Shown here: positions 1 to 6,484 of the stretch, one piece after another
Position numbering within the stretch: position 1 is the first letter of the stretch
How the letters are laid out: the number at the start of each line of letters is the position of its first letter
Notes under the pieces: model-generated
The model's database searches: none
The model's input: only the letters and a program-made list of their open reading frames with translations
What the model was told of the DNA's origin: nothing
Assembly (NCBI GenBank): GCA_013298375.1
Contig: JAAFHM010000103.1
Location: 1 to 12,153, forward strand
DNA from: Ignavibacteria bacterium
GTDB taxonomy: Bacteria; Bacteroidota; Ignavibacteria; Kapaibacteriales; UBA4661
Direction: 5' to 3'
Length of the DNA stretch: 12,153 bases
Position numbers and translations under genes: made by a program

Positions 1-964
1 TATTGAAACGCTCAAACTTTTGGAAAAAAGAAAGCTCAGTAACGAACTGCATGGCGGTTTTTGCCGTCGGCTTGGCGCTAATCTGCACAATAGCGTAATT
101 TCCCTCTATAATCTGCACCGTGCCTTCAAATCCGGGAAAAATCTCTGCTTTGGGCTTAAAACCGATGATATACACCGTTCTGTCGCCCAATTGCTTGCGG
201 TCGAGCATGGTGTATTGGTAGGAATCCAGTGCTGGTGCGCCAAGCGGTGTCGAAAGTCGCGTACCGTTGACCGTGAGTACGGGGTCGGTAAAATCAAAAA
301 ATTCATCAAAAACAAGTGTGTTACTTTCGGCAGGAATATTGGCAGTTTGACGGCGTTGCAAAATAGTTTTGCGCGTGAAAAGACTTGGTGTGTACTGCTT
401 TTCAACACGTGTGAAGGTTTCTAATTGGGCGTTTTTCATTCTTTCCACCTGCGCTTGCCGTTCCTTGCTCAGAAAAAATGACAGTCCTTTGGGAACAGCA
501 ATATCAAATGCCGTTTTGGAATAGACCAGCCCCGACGACGAGCGCAATTTTGACCGATTTGCGTCCTTATTCGCAATCGCGCGGCGAACAATTTCCGCCG
601 CCGACACCTCCGCAATCACGTCCACCGCACCCAATTTCACAATGGCGGGAAGAAGTTCCACGCGCACGGGGCTTACACCTTCTTTGGCTTCAAGCGTGAT
701 TTCAAGAGCTTCGTAGCCCAAAGAGCGAACAAGCGCTTTGTACGAACCTTGCGGCAGGGGCAATCGAAATTTACCGTCTTTGCCCGTGTATGTACCGCGA
801 TTGGTACCTTGCGCCCGCACAGATGCGGCAACGACGGGTTCACCGGTTTGTTTGTTTACGACAATGCCCTCAGTGGGAATAAGCGGGGAAGCGGTTTCTT
901 GGGCGATTGCCTCCGAATATGCGAAAGAAGCAACAAGAAAAAAATAGGCAAAGTAATAACGCAT
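1..964 (-). CDS. DUF5686 / carboxypeptidase-regulatory-like domain protein (3' end outside window)
   Basis: Reading leftwards from the ATG at 964, 321 codons are open to the window edge, so the C-terminus is missing. Residues 1-22 form a signal peptide (hydrophobic core YFAYFFLVASFAYS, cleavage after AIAQ). Residues about 30-105 are a carboxypeptidase regulatory-like beta-sandwich: a GIVVNKQTGEPV start, the GTYTGKDGKFRLPLPQGSY core and RSLGYEALEITL. The segment LGAVDVIAE followed by AAEIVRRAIANKDANR (about 111-137) is the usual entry into DUF5686, a Bacteroidota family thought to sit at the outer membrane with a TonB-receptor-like barrel. The function of the family is not established, and the barrel part lies outside the window. 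No Shine-Dalgarno site precedes the ATG. It is the last visible gene of the leftward unit, 38 bases after the small membrane protein. The family call is from motif recognition and fairly secure; any transport role would be inference. Confidence 0.8.
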   Translation of the reverse strand, partial: MRYYFAYFFLVASFAYSEAIAQETASPLIPTEGIVVNKQTGEPVVAASVRAQGTNRGTYTGKDGKFRLPLPQGSYKALVRSLGYEALEITLEAKEGVSPVRVELLPAIVKLGAVDVIAEVSAAEIVRRAIANKDANRSKLRSSSGLVYSKTAFDIAVPKGLSFFLSKERQAQVERMKNAQLETFTRVEKQYTPSLFTRKTILQRRQTANIPAESNTLVFDEFFDFTDPVLTVNGTRLSTPLGAPALDSYQYTMLDRKQLGDRTVYIIGFKPKAEIFPGFEGTVQIIEGNYAIVQISAKPTAKTAMQFVTELSFFQKFERFN

Positions 965-1002
965 GAAGAAGAAAAGTGGTGGAGGAAGAAGCGTGGAGAA
1001 AA

Positions 1003-1278
1003 TCAGCGCGAAAAATCAATATACATGAGCCATGAAAAATATACCGCGAGCACAATACCCGCAAGCATCAGCAATGCACCAACAATTCCATACACGAGAA
1101 TGCGCCAATCATCGGCATAACCGGAAAAAGGGTTATGCGTGAAAATATGCTTCAGCACGTGCCGAAGACCGCCTTCATTAAAAAAATCCTCCGGCGAAAG
1201 CGCACGTCCCGATAGCGTACCGGAGCGCAACACGGCAAGTACGCCGATAAGGATGAGGAACATTGCGGTAATGAGCAT
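1003..1278 (-). CDS. small two-helix membrane protein, unknown function
   Basis: A 91-residue protein that I do not recognise. Residues 1-17 (MLITAMFLILIGVLAVL) and about 59-86 (from WRILVYGIVGALL to FSWLMYI) are hydrophobic and should cross the membrane. A polar loop of about 40 residues containing FFNEGGLRHVLKHIF and NPFSGYADD joins them. The frame stays open upstream to 1497, but that longer form would overlap the end of the chemoreceptor gene by about 190 bases and its extra residues look random, so I start at the ATG at 1278 (a second in-frame ATG follows five codons later). No clear Shine-Dalgarno site is present. It lies 28 bases after the chemoreceptor stop and 38 bases before the DUF5686 gene, on the same strand, so it is probably co-transcribed. 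That position and the membrane pattern are the main support for it being real. Confidence 0.6.
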   Translation of the reverse strand: MLITAMFLILIGVLAVLRSGTLSGRALSPEDFFNEGGLRHVLKHIFTHNPFSGYADDWRILVYGIVGALLMLAGIVLAVYFSWLMYIDFSR

Positions 1279-1306
1279 ATTCTTGTGGGAATTTCTGCAT
1301 AACAAA

Positions 1307-3079
1307 TTACGACAATAGCCTCCGTGCGGAGCCTTGTATTTGCTTGCCTTTAGCGGGATTTGATGGTGATGATTCGGAGCGGTTAATGCGGAACTGCCCG
1401 ATAAGTTGCTGTAATTCTTCTGCCTGCGATTGCAGTCCCGATGCGCTTCCGGCGATATTTCCAACATTTTGCGCCGCCTCTTCGATAACATCGGCAATGG
1501 AACTGACGCTTTCTGCCATCATGTTGCTCGTGGTGGCTTGTTCTTCGCTAGCGGTGGCAAGTTGGGACATTACGTCCGAAACACGCTCGGTGCGCTGCAA
1601 AATCGCCGAAAACGCCTCCGATGTGCGGTTGAGCGCTTGCTGTCCGTCTTCGACGAGTCGCGTACCGGTTTTCATTGCGCCAACGGCTTCACCGGTTTCT
1701 TTTTGAATAATTTTAATCGTATTCGAGATTTCCTTTGTTGCTTTTTGGGTTCGCTCGGCGAGTTTGCGGACTTCATCGGCAACGACCGCAAAACCGCGCC
1801 CTGCGTCGCCAGCGCGTGCGGCTTCGATAGCGGCGTTCAGCGCCAGAAGGTTCGTTTGGTCGGCAATTTCATCAATCACCTGAATAATTTCCCCAATTTG
1901 TTCGCTGGAATTCCCCAAAGCGCTGATTTTATCGGCACTCTGAATCACAACATTAGAAATGCTGCGAGCATTTTCTATCATGCTCCGCATAGCGGTATTT
2001 CCTTGTTGCGCATCATCGTTTGCCAGCGATGCCTCGTGCGCTGCAAGCGAGGTTTGTTGCGTGGTCTGCTCGATTGTCGCCGACATTTCTTCAACGGCAC
2101 TGGCAACGTGTCCGGCTTGCGAGGATTGTTTTTGCGACGACGATGTTAAGCCCTCGGTAGCGCTTGAAATCTCGCTTGCCGCATATACGGTGCGGTCAGC
2201 GCTGTCCGCAACACGGGCAAGCATCGCTTCGACGTTTTCAATGGTTTGATTCAGCGCGTGTGCGAGTTTGCCGATGTCGTCGTCGGACTGCTCCGGCACA
2301 CGTACCGTAAAATCACCATCGGCAACGCGACTGATGTGCCGAAGTAAGGTTTCAACGCTTTTTGCAAGATATTCTTTTTGCGATTCGGCGCGGGCGAGGT
2401 CTTCGGCTGCGCGGCGCTCTGCTTCTGCTTTGAGTTCTTCGAGTTTGTGATAATCTGCTTGCGCTTTACGTTCGGATTCGGCGCGGGTCTGGGCGAGAAG
2501 TTGAGTCGTTTCGTCTTTACCGAGTTCGCTTTGAGCGCTAATGGCATTCATGAAGATGATTAAAAAAATTGCTGAAGTGAGCGTAACATACATCATGGAT
2601 GTACCTTCCGGCAATCCTTTGGGCATAGTAACAAGAGCGTTCATGTCAATCATAAACAACATAACCACCAAAAGTAAAACCGTAATACCAACAACTCTAC
2701 CAAACTTGAAGCCGCCAAGATTAAACGCTAAAAGCGGCGCGGGAAGGAAGAAGTAATGAACATTCGATTTGATGCCACCATAGCTAAAAAAGAGCGCAAT
2801 GACGACACCAATGTAGGTTGTTACGAGCAATGTGACCGGCAGTTTAATAGATGCAGTGCGCTTCATGACGAATGGATTGCAGAAACTGATGACAAACCCC
2901 AGAAAGAGAACAATATCCCCGATACCTCCACCGGCAAAAAGGAAGTCTTGAGCAATGCTCAGTAGCGATAGAATGGCAACGGTAAACGATATGCTTACCA
3001 GCAGTCGCGCACGGCGAAATTCGTCCGTATCATGGCGCAATGAATCAGGGATAAAGGAGAGAATAAATGACCGAAACAT
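1307..3079 (-). CDS. methyl-accepting chemotaxis protein with N-terminal multi-helix membrane domain
   Basis: A 590-residue chemoreceptor that would pass a signal to the CheA/CheW array. Residues about 26-180 hold roughly six hydrophobic segments (near 26-46, 53-70, 78-98, 108-122, 126-145 and 163-180), in place of the usual two helices around a large periplasmic sensor. A charged, Ala/Glu-rich coiled coil (about 185-240) leads to a HAMP domain (about 240-290, including VADGDFTVRVPEQSDDDIGKL). The long signalling helices follow, with the conserved hairpin tip at about 404-444 (EIADQTNLLALNAAIEAARAG, then GRGFAVVADEVRKLAERT). There is no C-terminal CheR-docking pentapeptide. I start at the ATG at 3079, not the ATG 22 codons upstream, because AAAGGA lies just before it and the homologous-looking sequence begins there. 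The ligand cannot be inferred; with so little periplasmic sequence, sensing at or within the membrane is plausible. Confidence 0.93.
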   Translation of the reverse strand: MFRSFILSFIPDSLRHDTDEFRRARLLVSISFTVAILSLLSIAQDFLFAGGGIGDIVLFLGFVISFCNPFVMKRTASIKLPVTLLVTTYIGVVIALFFSYGGIKSNVHYFFLPAPLLAFNLGGFKFGRVVGITVLLLVVMLFMIDMNALVTMPKGLPEGTSMMYVTLTSAIFLIIFMNAISAQSELGKDETTQLLAQTRAESERKAQADYHKLEELKAEAERRAAEDLARAESQKEYLAKSVETLLRHISRVADGDFTVRVPEQSDDDIGKLAHALNQTIENVEAMLARVADSADRTVYAASEISSATEGLTSSSQKQSSQAGHVASAVEEMSATIEQTTQQTSLAAHEASLANDDAQQGNTAMRSMIENARSISNVVIQSADKISALGNSSEQIGEIIQVIDEIADQTNLLALNAAIEAARAGDAGRGFAVVADEVRKLAERTQKATKEISNTIKIIQKETGEAVGAMKTGTRLVEDGQQALNRTSEAFSAILQRTERVSDVMSQLATASEEQATTSNMMAESVSSIADVIEEAAQNVGNIAGSASGLQSQAEELQQLIGQFRINRSESSPSNPAKGKQIQGSARRLLS

Positions 3080-3367
3080 ACGGTTTCCTTTCTGCCGCAG
3101 CCGTGGGCAGGTTGAAAATGGGAAGTGATAGATGTTTTTTTGCAAACTACAAAACTTCTCTCAAAAAAGCGAACGCAAAAACAAACGATTTTATGCGAGT
3201 TTGAAGGATATTACCGAAAAAAGTTGAAAAAAATATTTGCTTTTGGAAATCGAAAAAAGTACATTGAAATAAGACGACAACCAAAAACGTCTTGACAACA
3301 ATCTCAATTTTTTCGCACAAACTTCGCCAATGACCAACTCTACCTTCCATAGCAACCTCGCTTCCTC

Positions 3368-3413
3368 CATGATGATGAATGCTTGCATGATGCCGCAAAT
3401 GTGCTGCATGATG
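3368..3413 (+). repeat. three CATGATG direct repeats upstream of the peroxiredoxin promoter
   Basis: CATGATG occurs at 3368-3374, 3386-3392 and 3407-3413, with start-to-start spacings of 18 and 21 bases. The last two share a longer match, TGCATGATG, exactly two helical turns apart. The third ends seven bases before the TG of the extended -10 element. This spacing would suit an activator binding next to RNA polymerase, but no regulator is identified and a chance low-complexity patch is possible. Confidence 0.4.
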
Positions 3414-3419
3414 ATGTGC

Positions 3420-3428
3420 TGCTATAAT
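3420..3428 (+). promoter_or_regulatory. extended -10 promoter element, TGCTATAAT
   Basis: This is a perfect TGnTATAAT extended -10 sequence for a housekeeping (sigma70-type) RNA polymerase on the plus strand. There is no recognisable -35 hexamer at 16-18 bases, which extended -10 promoters can tolerate. Transcription would start near 3435 and give a leader of about 140 bases before the peroxiredoxin start codon. Bacteroidota proper use a different -10 consensus, so its activity depends on which FCB lineage this is. Confidence 0.45.
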
Positions 3429-3482
3429 CCACACCGAAGGTGAGAATGTTGCTCTAATTTCAAGCTATCCCAAGTTACCAAG

Positions 3483-3515
3483 CCATTCCCCTTCAAAGCG
3501 GAATGGTTTTTTTTT
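3483..3515 (+). terminator. intrinsic terminator in the leader of the peroxiredoxin gene
   Basis: CCATTCC (3483-3489) and GGAATGG (3500-3506) form a perfect 7-bp stem, which can add two inner pairs across a C-C mismatch with a TCAA loop. Nine T residues (3507-3515) follow at once, the layout of a plus-strand Rho-independent terminator. It lies about 80 bases after the presumed transcription start and 60 bases before the peroxiredoxin ATG, with no gene between promoter and terminator. Confidence 0.7.
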
Positions 3516-3575
3516 GCCCGAATCCAATTTCTTGCTTTTCTCAAAACCATTTTTTTTCATCAAGGAGAATTTTTT

Positions 3576-4268
3576 ATGAGCGTACAAACCGCACAAACCC
3601 CGACTAATGCTGCACAAACAGCAATTCCAAATGTTGTTCTTCGCTTGGGCGACACCGCACCAAACTTTACCGCCGAGACGACGCAGGGTCCGATTGATTT
3701 TCATGCGTGGTTGGGCGATAGCTGGGGCGTTCTGTTCTCGCATCCCGCCGATTACACGCCTGTCTGCACAACTGAACTTGGCACGACTGCCAAGTACAAA
3801 CACCAATTCGATGCCCGCAATGTCAAAGTCATTGCACTCAGCGTTGACCCGCTTGAGAAGCATCATTCATGGATTCAGGACATCAACGAAACACAGCATA
3901 CTACCGTCAATTTCCCGCTTATCGCCGACCCGGATCGCCAAGTAGCACTGCTGTACGGCATGATTCACCCCAACGCCTCGGAAAACGTCACCGTGCGCTC
4001 GGTACTCATCATCGGACCGGACAAAAAAATCAAACTTACCATCAACTATCCTGCTTCGACGGGACGCAACTTCCTCGAAATTCTTCGTGCTATTGATTCG
4101 CTCCAACTCACCGCAAACTACGGCGTAGCAACACCCGCAAACTGGCAACATGGCGACGATGTTGTGATTGTGCCTGCTGTGGCGGATGCGGACGTTCCCA
4201 CGCGCTTCCCGAAAGGCGCTACCTATTTGAAGCCGTATTTGCGCATTACGCCGCAACCAAATTTGTAA
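3576..4268 (+). CDS. 1-Cys peroxiredoxin (Prx6 class)
   Basis: A 230-residue cytosolic thiol peroxidase that reduces hydrogen peroxide and organic hydroperoxides. The active-site motif HPADYTPVCTTELG gives Thr61 and the peroxidatic Cys64, and the conserved Arg is Arg141 in VRSVLIIGPDKK. Cys64 is the only cysteine in the whole protein, so it must be a 1-Cys enzyme regenerated by an outside thiol. The long C-terminal part (YPASTGRNFLEILRAIDSLQL, VATPANWQHGDDVVIVP and the FPKG...YLRITPQP ending) is typical of the Prx6 group and not of AhpC or Bcp. A Thr/Ala/Gln-rich tail of about 17 residues precedes the fold. AAGGAG eight bases before the ATG sets the start. It is the first gene of a cluster with DUF4395, rhodanese and metZ, and is preceded by a terminator-containing leader. 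Confidence 0.95.
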   Translation: MSVQTAQTPTNAAQTAIPNVVLRLGDTAPNFTAETTQGPIDFHAWLGDSWGVLFSHPADYTPVCTTELGTTAKYKHQFDARNVKVIALSVDPLEKHHSWIQDINETQHTTVNFPLIADPDRQVALLYGMIHPNASENVTVRSVLIIGPDKKIKLTINYPASTGRNFLEILRAIDSLQLTANYGVATPANWQHGDDVVIVPAVADADVPTRFPKGATYLKPYLRITPQPNL

Positions 4269-4307
4269 TTTTTTACCAGTCATTCACCAATTTTTTGGAG
4301 CCTCATC

Positions 4308-4781
4308 ATGTCAGAATCCCGTCAAAATCTTGCTTCCAAGACACAACCGCTTGACATTCCCCTGCCGATTGTTCAATTCAGCCGCGCCGTCTATGTGGCG
4401 GTGTTGGTAACGGCATTTGCTCTCCAAACACCGCTTCTGACCACGATTCTTTTGGCAATCGTTGCTGCGGGTGTTTTGGGCGGTGTGCAGTGGAACATCA
4501 TCAATAGAGCGGGGCGTTTGCTTCTGCAAAAGCGCATCAAATCTCGCACGGCTGTACCCTTGGAAGATGTGCGCCTTATTCGCTTCAATAACCTGATTGT
4601 CATTGGCTTGCTGGGGGCAGCGCAAGTGGCGTTCTGGGTTGCGAAAACGCCAGTTGTGGGCTGGGTTTTCGTGGGATTTATTGTAGCGGCGTGTGTGGCG
4701 GCGTTGTCGGGATATTGCGTGGGCTGTACGCTCTACTATCAGTTTAAGTTGCACAAATACAAGTTTTTAGGGGAAGCGTGA
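4308..4781 (+). CDS. DUF4395 family integral membrane protein
   Basis: A 157-residue inner-membrane protein with about four hydrophobic segments (near 26-40, 44-60, 95-112 and 116-134). The ending GYCVGCTLYYQFK carries two cysteines, Cys137 and Cys140, in a CxxC arrangement; together with the opening PLPIVQFSRA this is the signature of DUF4395. The family has no proven function but is often found beside rhodanese or thioredoxin-like genes, as here. A membrane thiol or sulfane-sulfur role is therefore an inference. GGAG lies upstream of the ATG and the gene begins 39 bases after the peroxiredoxin stop, so the two are very likely co-transcribed. A hairpin directly after its stop may end part of the transcription. 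Confidence 0.8.
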   Translation: MSESRQNLASKTQPLDIPLPIVQFSRAVYVAVLVTAFALQTPLLTTILLAIVAAGVLGGVQWNIINRAGRLLLQKRIKSRTAVPLEDVRLIRFNNLIVIGLLGAAQVAFWVAKTPVVGWVFVGFIVAACVAALSGYCVGCTLYYQFKLHKYKFLGEA

Positions 4782-4790
4782 AAAAATTGT

Positions 4791-4834
4791 AGCGGTCGAG
4801 ATAGTGAAAAATCTCGTCCGCTTCTGTATTTTTG
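4791..4834 (+). terminator. probable intrinsic terminator after the DUF4395 gene
   Basis: Two 12-base arms (AGCGGTCGAGAT at 4791-4802 and ATCTCGTCCGCT at 4811-4822) pair at 11 of 12 positions around an 8-base loop. An imperfect T-rich tail, TCTGTATTTTT, follows. It sits 10 bases after the DUF4395 stop and well before the rhodanese start. The T-tract is interrupted, so termination may be partial and may only lower expression of the rhodanese and metZ genes. Confidence 0.6.
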
Positions 4835-4879
4835 CGCCCTCAGAGCATTTTCTTTTTCTCACTTTTTCTCATTACCTCA

Positions 4880-5197
4880 ATGAAAGAACTTACCGTCAGC
4901 GACCTGAAAGCACTATTTGATGCCAAAGCAGATTTCCAGCTTATTGATGTCCGAGAACCGCATGAAATCGCCGTTGCGACGATTGGCGGCGAAAATATCC
5001 CGCTTGGCACGATTTTGCAAAACAGCGATAAAATTGCCAACGACAAACAAGTTGTGATTTACTGCCGTAGCGGAAAACGCAGTGGTGATGCGGTTTTAGC
5101 GCTAGAGCGCCAATTTGGTTTTGATAATCTCTACAACCTCAAAGGCGGCATTCTTGCCTATGCCGATGAAATTGACCAATCGCTTACGAAATATTAA
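4880..5197 (+). CDS. single-domain rhodanese (sulfurtransferase)
   Basis: A 105-residue protein made of one rhodanese domain, of the kind that carries sulfane sulfur as a cysteine persulfide in the cytosol. It shows the FQLIDVREPHEIAVATIGG segment (about 19-37), the domain-ending YNLKGGILAY (85-94) and the active-site loop CRSGKRS, with Cys62 as the catalytic residue. The frame is open upstream to a TTG at 4832, but the extra hydrophobic residues have no ribosome-binding site and would start inside the terminator tail, so I choose the ATG at 4880. No Shine-Dalgarno site precedes it. The metZ start lies 20 bases downstream, so the two genes are probably translated from one transcript. The donor and acceptor are unknown; the neighbouring sulfhydrylase and peroxiredoxin suggest sulfide or persulfide handling. 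Confidence 0.88.
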   Translation: MKELTVSDLKALFDAKADFQLIDVREPHEIAVATIGGENIPLGTILQNSDKIANDKQVVIYCRSGKRSGDAVLALERQFGFDNLYNLKGGILAYADEIDQSLTKY

Positions 5198-5217
5198 CCA
5201 CTTCCAACTCATATTCT

Positions 5218-6402
5218 ATGCCGTATCCAGAGCGCTTCGATAATTTTGAAACCAATGCCATTCGCCTTCAGAATGAACGCGCCGAGCGTGAACACTCGGT
5301 TCCGATTTACATGAGTTCCAGCTTCGTTTTCGAGGACGCGGAACAAGCACGGGCAATGTTTGCCGACGAAATTCCGGGCAATATCTACACCCGCTTTTCC
5401 AACCCCAACAACAGCGAATTTATTGAAAAACTCTGCGCTCTGGAAGGCACCGAAGACGGCATTGCAACAGCATCCGGCATGGCGGCGATGTGGTCGAGTT
5501 TAGCGGCGTTTTTGCGCACAGGCGACCATGTAGTCGCTTCGCGTTCACTCTTTGGTTCGACGCATCAAATTTTGACCATGTTGCTGCCACGCTGGGGAAT
5601 TACGCACTCCTACGCCGATATTGACAAGCCAGAAGAATGGGAGGCACTTATTCAGCCGAATACCAAGATGATATTCGTCGAAACGCCCTCCAATCCAGCC
5701 TTGGACGTGGTTGATTTGGAGTGGCTCGGCAAACTCGCCCGCAAACACAACGTCCTGCTCAACGTGGATAATTGCTTTGCAACGCCGTATTTACAGAATC
5801 CTGCAAAGTATGGTGCAGATTTGGTGACGCACTCTGCCACCAAGTTTATTGACGGGCAGGGGCGTGCCATTGGCGGAGCCGTACTGGGCAGACGCGAACT
5901 CATCAAGGAAGTGCGCTTTTTTGCGCGGCATACGGGACCCGCTATGAGTCCTTTCAACGGATGGATTTTGTCGAAAAGCCTCGAAACACTGGCAGTGCGC
6001 ATGGAACGCCACTGCCAAAGCGCACTGGCACTTGCGGAGCGCCTGCAATCGAACACGCACATTGCCTACGTGAAATACCCATTTTTACCCTCGCATCCGC
6101 AGTACGACTTGGCTCGGCGGCAAATGCGTTTGGGCGGCGGCGTAATAACGTTTGAACTCAAAGGCGGCATTGAGCAAGGACGGCGTTTTTTGAATGCGCT
6201 TGAAATGCTATCGCACACGGCAAATCTCGGCGATACCCGTACCATTGCGACGCATCCCGCCAGTACAACGCATTCCAAGTTGAAAGAAGAGGAGCGCCAA
6301 GCAGTGGGCATTACTCCGGGGCTGATTCGTATTTCGGTAGGATTGGAGCATATTGACGATATTGCGCGGGATATTGAGCAAGCGATTATTGCTTCGGCGT
6401 GA
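5218..6402 (+). CDS. metZ: O-succinylhomoserine sulfhydrylase
   Basis: A 394-residue PLP enzyme of the Cys/Met metabolism family, most likely making homocysteine from O-succinylhomoserine and sulfide in direct-sulfhydrylation methionine synthesis. The PLP lysine is Lys209 in HSATKFIDGQGRAIGG; the DGQGR stretch is typical of MetZ and not of cystathionine gamma-synthase or beta-lyase. Asp184 in LLNVDNCFATPYLQ holds the pyridine nitrogen. Tyr57 and Arg59 in IYTRFSNPNN reach the phosphate of the neighbouring subunit, and THPASTTHSKL near the C-terminus carries the substrate-binding region. Length fits the family. No Shine-Dalgarno site lies before the ATG, which follows the rhodanese gene by 20 bases. 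O-acetylhomoserine as substrate or a methionine gamma-lyase activity cannot be excluded by sequence alone. Confidence 0.88.
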   Translation: MPYPERFDNFETNAIRLQNERAEREHSVPIYMSSSFVFEDAEQARAMFADEIPGNIYTRFSNPNNSEFIEKLCALEGTEDGIATASGMAAMWSSLAAFLRTGDHVVASRSLFGSTHQILTMLLPRWGITHSYADIDKPEEWEALIQPNTKMIFVETPSNPALDVVDLEWLGKLARKHNVLLNVDNCFATPYLQNPAKYGADLVTHSATKFIDGQGRAIGGAVLGRRELIKEVRFFARHTGPAMSPFNGWILSKSLETLAVRMERHCQSALALAERLQSNTHIAYVKYPFLPSHPQYDLARRQMRLGGGVITFELKGGIEQGRRFLNALEMLSHTANLGDTRTIATHPASTTHSKLKEEERQAVGITPGLIRISVGLEHIDDIARDIEQAIIASA

Positions 6403-6484
6403 AGGGGAAGTTCGTTAAATTGCGTAAGCTAATCTACCGTTATGCCATTGACCGAACACTTCCGTCCCCCGAAAGCACGACAAC

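Larger units (their letters stand above)
3080..3575. other. divergent intergenic region between the chemoreceptor and peroxiredoxin genes
   Basis: About 500 bases separate the two divergent start codons and I find no convincing gene. The left half (3120-3330) is AT-rich with A and T runs, and should hold the leftward chemoreceptor promoter, although I see no good match to a -35/-10 pair. A short inverted repeat CTGCC/GGCAG (3092-3110) sits directly upstream of the chemoreceptor ribosome-binding site. The right half holds three CATGATG repeats, an extended -10 element and an intrinsic terminator, listed separately. Open frames here have no ribosome-binding site and odd, His-rich composition. 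Confidence 0.6.

Noticed and set aside
1003..1497. 164-codon version of the small membrane protein
   Set aside because: It would overlap the end of the chemoreceptor gene by about 190 bases, and the extra N-terminal residues look like an antisense-style shadow. The ATG at 1278 fits the spacing.
3292..3320. TTGACA at 3292-3297 as a -35 box
   Set aside because: No -10-like hexamer lies 16-18 bases downstream, and no plus-strand gene follows closely.
3147..3434. 95-codon His-rich frame on the minus strand in the divergent region
   Set aside because: It starts with GTG, has no ribosome-binding site, and its His-rich start is only the CATGATG repeats read in reverse. The remainder is low-complexity Phe-rich sequence.
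3465..3866. 133-codon minus-strand frame over the start of the peroxiredoxin gene
   Set aside because: It is antisense to a clearly conserved gene and runs through the terminator hairpin; no family resemblance.
4832..4879. N-terminal signal peptide on the rhodanese from a TTG start
   Set aside because: The start is a TTG inside the tail of a probable terminator without a ribosome-binding site; the ATG at 4880 begins exactly at the conserved domain.
6406..6463. Inverted repeat GGAAGTTCG/CGAACACTTCC after metZ as a terminator
   Set aside because: The loop is about 38 bases, the stem has a two-base bulge and no T-tract follows, so I do not call a terminator.
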